From NCBI GenBank assembly GCA_964444795.1, contig CAYUIQ010000112.1:1-27041 (forward strand): a stretch of 27,041 nucleotides of DNA. Reading direction: 5' to 3'. Below the pieces are notes generated by a model. The model saw only the letters and a list, made by a program, of their open reading frames with translations. It had not been told where the DNA came from and did no database searches. Source of the DNA: JABMRP01 sp964444795. GTDB taxonomy: Bacteria; Planctomycetota; Planctomycetia; Pirellulales; Thermoguttaceae. This document shows, in pieces, positions 9,147-17,300 of the stretch; positions within the stretch are counted from its first letter, which is position 1, and each line of letters starts with the position of its first letter. The position numbers and the translations under genes were made by a program.

Positions 9147-10166
9147 TCAACGTGCCCGCCCCGGGGGCCGCAGCGAACGGGACTTGTCGCCGGCCTTCTC
9201 GGGCCATGCCCATGTCTTCAAGTCATCGCTCCAGGCGAGGCCGATACTGGCGAAGTTATCGAAACCACCGCGCGGATCCCTCTCCGGGAAATCCGAGCCA
9301 TGAAAGAACATCAAGGCTTTCCCCACGGCAGCCTCTTTGCGGAGGTCCAGGACAAAACCTGCCGTCAGCCGCCCCTGTGCCCAGGGCCATGTCTTCTGTC
9401 CCAGCGTGAGCACGCCTTCGTCCCGCCACTGGGCAAGATCCTTGGATCGCTTCACCCCGATTCCGTTTCCGGGCGAATGAAACAGCAGGTACTCGTCGCC
9501 GTCAACGACAACGCAGGCATTCTCGCCCGCGGATGTCCGGCCGCCGTACGTCCATGTCTTCAGATCACGTGACCGGGACATACTCATGCCGTTTTGTTTG
9601 TAGAAACACCACCACTTGCCCGGCTCGTCCTTGTCTGCCAGGAGATACGCGTCGATCATCCGTCCCATCTTCTCCCGCGGCACGTCCGGCCCCTTCACGC
9701 GGAGTAGCTCCGGCGGCCCCCACGTTTGGAGGTCCTTGCTACGCATCGTCCAGATGCGGGCCGACGCGTTGCCGTACGTCTCGCCGTTGGGGCGTGGGTA
9801 GGTTTGCAGACAAAGCACCCACCAGTCACCATGGCGGATAATGTTACCGGGACTTCCATAGTTGAGGTTCTGATCTCGCGGCGTGAAGATCACGGGTTCG
9901 CTCCACCCGACCAGATCACGGCTCTTGCTCCATGCGGTGTAGGAGAACGGGCGCTTGTCCGGCTCGATCTTAACCAGTGTGAAGAAGAGGCGAAACCAGC
10001 CGTCGTGGTAAATCACGGTGGGATCGCGATACGCGGTCGTCGCATCGCCACGGAAGATGATTGGCGAAGAAATCGCGGAGAAAGATACCCGTTCTGGTTC
10101 AACGGCGCGGAGTGCGCCCGGTGGAGTCAGCAGCAGGATGGCCAGCGTGAGAAAGATGCATTTCAT
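9147..10166 (-). CDS. Secreted GH43/GH32-like five-bladed beta-propeller glycoside hydrolase
   Basis: Secreted protein of 339 residues. A signal peptide (MKCIFLTLAILLLTPPGALR) precedes a propeller fold in which YRDPTVIYHDGWFRLFFT is the typical first blade of GH43/GH32-like enzymes and carries a candidate catalytic-base aspartate. Blade motifs such as AWSKSRDLVGWSEP, MRSKDLQTWGPP, SRSRDLKTWTYGG and AWSDDLKTWAWPE recur, as in this superfamily. It probably acts on extracellular arabinan-, xylan- or fructan-like glycans; specificity cannot be read. The ATG at 10166 was chosen for the signal peptide. In-frame starts up to 10358 would overlap the next gene's stop and cross the predicted promoter at 10275-10303. 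It lies upstream of the HzsA-like gene with the same orientation. Confidence 0.75.
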   Translation of the reverse strand: MKCIFLTLAILLLTPPGALRAVEPERVSFSAISSPIIFRGDATTAYRDPTVIYHDGWFRLFFTLVKIEPDKRPFSYTAWSKSRDLVGWSEPVIFTPRDQNLNYGSPGNIIRHGDWWVLCLQTYPRPNGETYGNASARIWTMRSKDLQTWGPPELLRVKGPDVPREKMGRMIDAYLLADKDEPGKWWCFYKQNGMSMSRSRDLKTWTYGGRTSAGENACVVVDGDEYLLFHSPGNGIGVKRSKDLAQWRDEGVLTLGQKTWPWAQGRLTAGFVLDLRKEAAVGKALMFFHGSDFPERDPRGGFDNFASIGLAWSDDLKTWAWPEKAGDKSRSLRPPGRAR

Positions 10167-10274
10167 GGCGATGGCTTTCAGAATCCTCTGGATGCTGCAA
10201 GGCGCCGGTTGGCCTTCCCAAGATCCAACTGACGATTCCATGAATCGACCGATCGCACGTCGATCCAGGTAACG

Positions 10275-10303
10275 AGTATAACAGCTCCCAGCGAAGACGC
10301 CAA
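10275..10303 (-). promoter_or_regulatory. Sigma70-like promoter with extended -10
   Basis: Read on the minus strand: -35 TTGGCG (10303-10298), a 17-base spacer, and -10 TATACT (10280-10275) preceded by TGT, an extended -10. Transcription would start near 10268, about 100 bases before the GH43-like start. This supports the shorter start of that gene and an independent two-gene transcript (GH43-like, HzsA-like). Confidence 0.5.
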
Positions 10304-10354
10304 ATCCGTCACCAGTGGAGCTGGTTCGGTATGCCGCCAACCGGTTTGTCCGTT

Positions 10355-12406
10355 TCATGGTTCAACCTTTTCAAATGCGGCCACGCGCGGCTCAACGTTG
10401 CCTTCGGGCATCTTGGCCCAATCGGGATGGTCGCCGGTGCGGAACTCCCAACGACCTTCCAGTTTGATCTGTTGGTCGCCTACGGAGAGCACGGGTGGAC
10501 CGTCTCGAAATCCGCCCGCGCCGCCGGCGTCGTAAACGCGCAGCGCCAGCAGATTCCACTGCCCGGGACGAACCCACTCGGCCGGCACGGTGCAAGGCTT
10601 CTCGGAGTCGAGCCCGTTTTGGTAGTTCGGTGGCATCGACCCGGCCCCGCCGACCTTCCGCCCGTTGAAATACGACTCGTGCGAGTTGTCCACGGCCGGG
10701 ACCGTCAGCGTAAGATCCTTGCCGACCCAGACCTCGGGCGCCTTCACCCAGCAGCGATACCAAGCGAATCCGTCGTAGCCGGCGTAGCGGCCGTTGTCTT
10801 CCCAGTAGCCGGGCACGCGAACCGTCGGCGGCCGGCCGGAGGATCCCTTGAACACAAAACCGGCCTCGGCCCAATTGGCCAGATCGTAGGGGCTGCGGCT
10901 GCCGGCATCGGTGGCCACCAGGTTGATCCGCCTTGCGCCGTCGGGGATCTTCACGTCAAACCGCCACGGCTCCTGCGAGATTCGCATTACGGGGCTCTCG
11001 GCGGCTAACTTGCCGTCGACAAAGACCTTGAACACGACGCTAGGATGCTTCGCCAGGAAACGCGCATGGTTGACGTCGAGCATGTTACCATCCGCGCCGG
11101 CCAGGGCGACGAAGCGATCGTACTCACCCTTCAACTCCCAGCGCAGGTTCGCCGGGGCACGCATCCCCAGCCCCTTGTCGTACGTGCGCCCGCGAATCCG
11201 CAGCGGTTTGCCTTCGTACGACTGGTTCACCTTCGGATGCCAGAACCAGATGCCGTGTGGATATTGCCGTTTGATCGGCGTGATGGTATCGAGATCAACA
11301 TCTGGCTCCGGCGGCATCGGGCCCAGGCGGACGAAATAGGCGCTGCCCGGCAAACTGACCTGCTTGCCGTCGCGGAAGGCGGTCGTGCGCAGGGCGGTCG
11401 TTTCAGACAATCTCAACGGCTTTTCGTATAGGGTCGATTGGCTACGCGGCTGGCTGCCGTCGAGCGTGTATCGAACCTCCACGTCTTCCAGCCACGGGGT
11501 TCGCAAGGTCACCGTGACCGAATCGGTGAACTGGTAAGGCCGCGAGCCGCTACCCCAGGGCGTGATACGGACCGTCTCCACGATCCAATTCTCATCCCAC
11601 GCGCCGGCCTTTGTCATTTCGTCGACCATGTTGATCGTGGGAATGCCGGCTCGCTCCAGGTCGCGATCGGTCCGCGCCGTGCCGTCGTCGGGGGTGAAAC
11701 CGGCGTCGGGGTTGTAGTGGGTAAAGGCGTCGTTGATATCGCGACAGAGCATGCACTGCAGTCCGGCGGCATGCAGATTCTTCATCGCCGGCGGTTTGCC
11801 GAACAGACACATGTTCGTGTGCAGGCCCATGTAGATGATGTGCGTGAGGCCTCGTTGCTTGCAGAGAGAATAGATTTCCGGCAAGCCCGAGACGATCAGG
11901 TCCTCCTCGACGATGACCAATTCCGGATGGATGCCGTCGTGGCCGTAGTTGACCAGACAATGAATCCCCGGCCCGCACATACAGCGCCCCACGGCGGCGG
12001 TAAAGCGGCAACGGAGGTCTCGTGCCTGGGGTACCGTGAGATACTCCACGGCCAAGGCCCGTTCCCGCTGCGGCGTACCGACGTACTGGCTGGCCACGTC
12101 GGTCGGGGCCCACATCACCGGCATGCCTAGCTTTCGCGCACATTCAATCGCCCGGTTCCATCGCGGCACCATGGCCCCCACCCGCTCACAGGCCGTCATG
12201 CACCAGTGATAGTTCCAGGGATCGATGATCACCACGCCGACATGTTTCGAGTCGACTGTTTCTTGGGTGTTCACCACTTCGTCGGTCTGGGGATCGCGTC
12301 GTTGCAGATCGAACTGAAGCTCCTTGGCGCGGAGGGTGCCCGCCGGAGCCAGCACGGAGGCAACTACCGCGATCTGAATAAGAAGAGGCGTTGATATGCG
12401 TCTCAC
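10355..12406 (-). CDS. Secreted multidomain isochorismatase-like hydrolase with CHB_HEX, NPCBM and jelly-roll domains
   Basis: Secreted 683-residue fusion. After a signal peptide ending near LAPAGTLRA, an isochorismatase-like cysteine hydrolase domain spans about residues 45-285. It has VVIIDPWNYHW with the expected catalytic Asp and YMGLHTNMCLFG with the nucleophilic Cys. Next come a chitobiase C-terminal-like beta-sandwich (VRYTLDGSQP, about 300-355), an NPCBM-like carbohydrate-binding module (about 385-515; RGRTYDKGLGM, VFKVFVDGKLAAESP) and a GH2-type jelly-roll (about 525-650; VPGYWEDNG, SYFNGRKVGG). Family members hydrolyse amide or vinyl-ether bonds in small molecules; the appended modules suggest a glycan-tethered substrate. 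The GTG at 12406 was chosen because AAAGGAG sits 7 bases upstream and GTGA overlaps the stop of the preceding small frame; an ATG at 12439 is the alternative, with a poor SD. Confidence 0.82.
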   Translation of the reverse strand: MRRISTPLLIQIAVVASVLAPAGTLRAKELQFDLQRRDPQTDEVVNTQETVDSKHVGVVIIDPWNYHWCMTACERVGAMVPRWNRAIECARKLGMPVMWAPTDVASQYVGTPQRERALAVEYLTVPQARDLRCRFTAAVGRCMCGPGIHCLVNYGHDGIHPELVIVEEDLIVSGLPEIYSLCKQRGLTHIIYMGLHTNMCLFGKPPAMKNLHAAGLQCMLCRDINDAFTHYNPDAGFTPDDGTARTDRDLERAGIPTINMVDEMTKAGAWDENWIVETVRITPWGSGSRPYQFTDSVTVTLRTPWLEDVEVRYTLDGSQPRSQSTLYEKPLRLSETTALRTTAFRDGKQVSLPGSAYFVRLGPMPPEPDVDLDTITPIKRQYPHGIWFWHPKVNQSYEGKPLRIRGRTYDKGLGMRAPANLRWELKGEYDRFVALAGADGNMLDVNHARFLAKHPSVVFKVFVDGKLAAESPVMRISQEPWRFDVKIPDGARRINLVATDAGSRSPYDLANWAEAGFVFKGSSGRPPTVRVPGYWEDNGRYAGYDGFAWYRCWVKAPEVWVGKDLTLTVPAVDNSHESYFNGRKVGGAGSMPPNYQNGLDSEKPCTVPAEWVRPGQWNLLALRVYDAGGAGGFRDGPPVLSVGDQQIKLEGRWEFRTGDHPDWAKMPEGNVEPRVAAFEKVEP

Positions 12407-12618
12407 GGCAAAGCTCCTTTGCACGAGTTGAGGTTGCATCCGTCGGCTTCAACAATCGTAGCGTCCAGGATACCCAAAAGGCTTTGCGTTGTCACGCTGC
12501 GGAACTCGAACGACTCCACCGCCTTGGTGGGATCGGGCACCACGTCAATCAGCGACAGGTAGCGATTTTTGTCAGCCACCGGGTTACCGTCGCCGGAGAG
12601 TAAGGGCCAACCGTGCAT
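12403..12618 (-). pseudogene. Orphan C-terminal tail of a secreted carbohydrate-binding protein (remnant)
   Basis: A 71-codon frame whose middle (KNRYLSLIDVVPDPTKAVESF, then LLGILDATIV) resembles the last strand pair of beta-sandwich domains that end many planctomycete sialidase- or fucosidase-like proteins. It begins with ATG directly after an in-frame TGA and has no visible SD, and nothing upstream continues it. The rest of the parent gene is therefore missing. Its stop overlaps the GTG start of the isochorismatase-like gene as GTGA, which could be real coupling inherited from the ancestral operon or coincidence. It could instead be a small protein of its own. Confidence 0.35.
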
Positions 12619-12647
12619 TCAACTCATTCCGAAGTAGTCTCAGGCTC

Positions 12648-13676
12648 TCACGGCGTCTTCGGAAGGTCCTCTTCGGCCACGTCTTCGGCCAAACGCAGGT
12701 CGCCGTAGATGACCCGGTAGGTTTTGCTTCCCGTCGGGCGGAACCAGAAGATGGCCTTCTCGGCATTGCCCAGTCTTACGCCGGCGCCGGCATAGTGCCA
12801 CCGGTCTTCCGCCGGCAGGGCAAGCACGAACGCCTGGCCGCGGGCGATCTTGTTGATCATCTTCAGCGTTGCTTCGTCGACCTTGGACACATCACCACCC
12901 TGTTCGGCGATCCGGCGGGCCGTCTCTTGCATGGCCCCCTCGATTCCTTCCTTGCCCGACAACTTCTTGGGAAACAGCCCCTCGTTGTTGTCGGCACAGA
13001 TACGCAGCACCTCGGCCAGATCCTTGGTGGTCGGCTGCGAGACGTCCATCGACTGCTTGCGGACCGTGTAACCCTCGGGCGGCGTCGTGTCGAACAACGA
13101 CTCGTCCAACTCGACGTCGTACTCAAAGTTCTCCATGACCAGATGCGTTTTCTGCTCGCCGCCGATGGTCGTCTCGACCCGGACGGGCAACTCGGTCTTG
13201 GGATCGGCCCAAATCTTCGTCTCGATGCGTCCATCGACGATACGGAACCCGACGGTCGTTCTTCCGTCGATGGTTCGCTCACCCAACGATTCCGTATTCT
13301 CCTCGCCCTGTTGAGCTCGCTGGAACTGCTTTCGCAACTTGTCGAATGTCGCGGGCGATTCGGCGTTTTCCGGCGCGTTCTCCAGATCATAGACCATGGC
13401 GACCTTGTGGTTGGGAATCAGCGAGACGGATTGCTTCTTCTCCATGTCGAAAACCATGATCATGCTGGTGGTCTGGTTCATCTTCGTTTCGATCCGTTCC
13501 CTCGCCGGGGCCATGAACAGACCCTTGCTGTGCTGCGTCGGGCCATCCTTGATCCTGGCGGTCATGGTAAACCGAGCCGTGCGAACGCCAGAAAACGCCT
13601 TGGCCATGTCGGCAAAGGCCAGACTTTGACTTCCCGGCGCCAACCAGGCGAAGAAGGCACCGATGGCAACCAACAC
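12648..13676 (-). CDS. LolA-like / anti-sigma-associated membrane protein, N-terminally truncated
   Basis: Protein of 342 residues with the planctomycete domain that resembles outer-membrane lipoprotein carrier LolA, a beta-sheet scaffold with motifs such as FSGVRTARFTMTARIKDG, WADPKTELPVRVE and ENFEYDVELDESLFDTTPPEGY. These proteins normally follow an ECF sigma factor and carry a longer cytoplasmic N-terminus before one transmembrane helix. Here the helix is visible (PPIAVAASVLVAIGAFFAWL, 13697-13638), but the frame upstream runs into the antisense of an unrelated fragment and offers no start. The only usable start, GTG at 13676, lies inside the helix. The gene may still be translated with a shortened signal, or be a 5'-truncated pseudogene. 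No sigma factor lies nearby. Confidence 0.6.
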   Translation of the reverse strand: MLVAIGAFFAWLAPGSQSLAFADMAKAFSGVRTARFTMTARIKDGPTQHSKGLFMAPARERIETKMNQTTSMIMVFDMEKKQSVSLIPNHKVAMVYDLENAPENAESPATFDKLRKQFQRAQQGEENTESLGERTIDGRTTVGFRIVDGRIETKIWADPKTELPVRVETTIGGEQKTHLVMENFEYDVELDESLFDTTPPEGYTVRKQSMDVSQPTTKDLAEVLRICADNNEGLFPKKLSGKEGIEGAMQETARRIAEQGGDVSKVDEATLKMINKIARGQAFVLALPAEDRWHYAGAGVRLGNAEKAIFWFRPTGSKTYRVIYGDLRLAEDVAEEDLPKTP

Positions 13677-13693
13677 GGAAGCGGCAACGGCGA

Positions 13694-14065
13694 TTGGAGG
13701 CGAGCGGCGTTTTGGCGAGGGACCGGCACTATTTCGTGGTCTTTGACGACCGCGCCGAGATTGCCCGCATTTCGGACGACCTGCAACCCAACAGTGCCAA
13801 CGGACTGTTTGGAGTGGCCCGTGCGGACCAAGGGTACGAAAGCATCACCTACAACACGGCCAAGCAACGGTTCTATTTGTTAGTCGAATCACGCAAACAG
13901 AAGCACGGCGGCTACAAAGCTGAGATTCTTGAGTACGACGACGAATTCAGATACCTCAAAAAACGACCGATCGACTTTACCTTCAGACGCAAGAGAAAGG
14001 AGCAGCCCGACAAGACGCTCTCGGAGAAAGATCAGTCAATCCAATTCTTCGATATTCCCGAGTAG
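13694..14065 (+). pseudogene. SdiA-regulated-like beta-propeller protein fragment
   Basis: A 123-codon frame containing HYFVVFDDRAEIARISDD, GYESITYNTAKQRFYLLVES and AEILEYDDEFRYLKKRPIDF. These are consecutive strands of the SdiA-regulated/YjiK-like propeller family, usually 280-350 residues. The stretch starts mid-domain, with ASGV at its very beginning, at the point where the opposite-strand LolA-like gene loses its N-terminus. After PIDFTF the expected continuation is absent and the frame ends with a lysine/arginine-rich tail and DQSIQFFDIPE, which may be the original C-terminus after an internal deletion. There is no start with an SD. A decayed gene is the best reading; family recognition is from memory. 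Confidence 0.55.
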
Positions 14066-14213
14066 GGTGGGTGTCCTTGTCTCACTTCTGGCCATTTCCC
14101 GCATTCGGCGGAGTATCCGCTTCGAGGGTCGATAAGTCCGCATAGAAAACCGCTTGCGCAACACGTTGTCCCGCAATGGCTTGCAGCGGCAGGCAGAAAA
14201 CCCAAGAAATTAC

Positions 14214-14242
14214 TTGCACTCAGCGGTGGCAACAAGTAGCAT
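14214..14242 (+). promoter_or_regulatory. Weak promoter candidate for the PEP-CTERM protein gene
   Basis: TTGCAC (14214-14219) and TAGCAT (14237-14242) are separated by exactly 17 bases, about 100 bases before the ATG at 14345. Only 3 of 6 and 4 of 6 positions match consensus, so this is a weak candidate. A small hairpin (GCGGA/TCCGC, 14108-14120) lies further upstream. Nothing else is visible in 14066-14344. Confidence 0.22.
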
Positions 14243-14344
14243 AGGCGGGTCATGCTGCGCTTATCCTGCGACGGCTTTTCCGGCCGCCCGGAATCATTTG
14301 CAGAGCATCTTCGATTGACCGAAGCCCTCGGGGGAGGAGAAGAG

Positions 14345-17300
14345 ATGTTCCAGTTGACGACTCAACACCGACGTTTCGTCGCCGTCTTGGCGCTTGTGAT
14401 GTTCGCACTGGCTGGTACCACGCAAGCGGCAACCCTGCTGCTGGAGGACGATTTCAATGATAACTCGTTGGACGCGGCCAAGTGGAACGCCGTCACGACG
14501 GGGATCCCGCAGAATCCAAAGAGCGTCACTGAGACGAACCAGCGTATCGAGTTGGAGGGCCGCGGCCATCTGAACACGGTCCAGCAGTTCGACCCGGCCA
14601 GTCTTCCCGAGGACGGGCTTCGCCTTCGAGGGCGCTGGACGTTCGTTTCGGGCGACGACATGCTGCAGATCCTCACCCGAAGCGACGGCATGCCCGCCGG
14701 CGGCTACGGCGAAACCAACGCCGGATTGGAGTTCCGCGTGCAGGCGTCGGGCGTCGGCAATACGATGACCATCAGTGGCCGCGGCGGAGTGGGCGTTTCC
14801 TCGGTCGCCAATGCCGGGCCGCTAAACGCGCTCGCCGGGGAAACCTACGACTTCGAAATCCACGACGATGGCTATGGCCTGATCTTTAGCATGGATCAGG
14901 TCGGCGGTCCCAAACAGCGCACGGTCCGCGCGGTGAGCACCTCGGTCATGGGTACCAACCTGGTCAGTTTTCACAACCGCGAGGGCGGCCGGCGGTCCAA
15001 CCTGGACGACGTGATCATCGACTCCCCCGATCTTATCGTAATCAATGACCCAGCCGCGCTTCTGCAGGACGACTTCAACGACAACTCGATCGATGCGGCC
15101 AAGTGGAACGTGGTCACCGCCGGAATTCCGCAGAATCCCAAGGGTGCCGTCGAGGCCTCGCACCGCATGCAGATCGAGGGCCGGGCTCACCTGAATACCG
15201 TGCCCGAGTTCGATCCCTTGGGCGCCCCGCAGGACGGGATCCGAGTCCGCGGGCAATGGACGTTCGTCTCGGGCGACGACATGCTCCAGATCCTCACCCG
15301 CAGCGACGGCACGCCCGCCGGCAGTTACGGCGAGACCAACGCCGGATTGGAGTTCCGCGTGCAGGCGTCGGGCGTCGGAAACACGATGACCATCGGCGGC
15401 CGCGGCGGTGCGGGCCTGATGAACCTCTTCAACAGTGGCCCGCTGGACGCGGTGGCCGGGGAAACCTACGACTTCGAGATCCTCGACGACGGTCACAACC
15501 TGACCTTCGCCATGCAGCAGGTTGGAGGAGACAAGTACCGCCGGGTCACCGCCGACAGCACGTCGGTGATGGGAACCAATCTGGTCAGCTTTCACAACCG
15601 CGAGGGCGGCCGGCGATCGAACCTGGACAACGTGATCATCGATTCGCCCGTTCCACGGGCGCTGAACGACCCCGGCGCGCTGTTGGTGGACGATTTCAAC
15701 GACAACTTGATCGATCCGGCCAAGTGGAACGTGGTTACCGCCGGCGTTCCCCAGAACCCCAAGAGCGTCACCGAAACCGGCTTCCAGATGGAAATCGAGG
15801 GTCGCGCCCACCTGAACACCGCCCAGCAGTTCGATCCCGCCGCCGCGCCACAAGACGGGATCCGTATCCGCGGGCAGTGGACCTTCATTTCGGGCGACGA
15901 CTTCATGCAAATCCTTACTCGCACCGACGGCACACCCGGTGGCGGATACGGTGAGACGAACAACGGCATCGAGTTCCAGGTCTCCACCGCCGCCGGCGGC
16001 GGCATGACGATTCGCAACCGGGGCAGCGCCGCCGTGTCGAACGTGTTCAATTCCGCTTCGCTGGGCGCATCGATCGGCGAGACCTACGATTTCGAGATTC
16101 GCGACGACGGCCAGAACCTGATGTTGGACATGCGCCAGGTCGACGGCAACAAGCATCGCACGGTTTGGGCCATGAGCAACTCGGCGATGCCCAGCAACCT
16201 GATTTCCTTCCACAACCGCGAGGGCGGCCGGCGGTCGAATCTGGACAACGTGGTGATCGATTCGCCGGCTGCGGAACCGCCGCTGGTGGTTCCCGGCGCA
16301 TTGCTGGTGGATGACTTCAACGACAATTCCCTCGACCCGGCCAAGTGGGCCACCAACACCAGCATTCCTCAGGGTGGCGTGATCGTCCGCGAGTCGAGCA
16401 AGCATATCGAACTGCAGGGCCGCGGCCACTTGAACACGGCCCAGCAGTTCGACCCGGCGGCGATTGCCGATGACGGCTTGCGTATCCGCGGGCAGTGGAC
16501 GTTTCTCAACGATGCCGACATGATGCAGATCCTCACCCGCAGCGACGGCACGCCTGGCGGTGGCTATGGCGAGACGAACAATGGCATCGAGTTTCGCGCG
16601 TTCGGCGCCGGGGTCGGCGGCGGCGCGATGACTATCGCCAGCCGCGGTGCGGCTAGCGTATCCAACGTGGTCAACTCCGGCTCGCTGAACCCGGTGGCCG
16701 GCGAAACCTATGACGTTGATATCCGCGACGACGGCCAGTACCTCCTGTTCACGATGAATCAGGTGGGCGGCGGCAAGCATCACGCCGTAATGGCCCAGAG
16801 CACCAGCGCTCTGGCGACCAATCTGATCACCTTCCACAATCGCGAGGGGAGCGGCAACCGGTCCGTGCTGGACAACGTGATCGTCGACGCGGCCCCCAGC
16901 CACGTCCCCATTTTCGACGACTTCAACGACGGAGTCCTCGACGGCACCAAGTGGTTTACCGTAACCGGCGGCATTCCGCAGAATCCCAAGAGCATCACGG
17001 AGACGGCCGGACACCTGGAATTGGAGGGCCGGGCTCACCTGAACACCGTCGGACAGTACGATCCGCTGACGGCACCCCAAGACGGCCTGCACATCTCCGG
17101 ACAGTGGACCTTCGTCTCCGGCAGCGACATGCTCCAGATTCTCACTCGCAGCGACGGTACGCCCGGCGGCTCCTGGGGCGAGACGAACAACGGGGTGGAG
17201 TTCTACGTCGATACCGGAGGTAATATGGCCATCCGCGCACGCGGCGGAGCTGCCGTGACGGGGGCAGTCACCAGCGGCGGCGGGCTCGGCGCGCAGCTCG

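Noticed and set aside
9069..9213. Longer start for the HzsA-like gene at 9213
   Set aside because: It would overlap the upstream gene by 67 bases and place 48 non-conserved residues before an obvious signal peptide.
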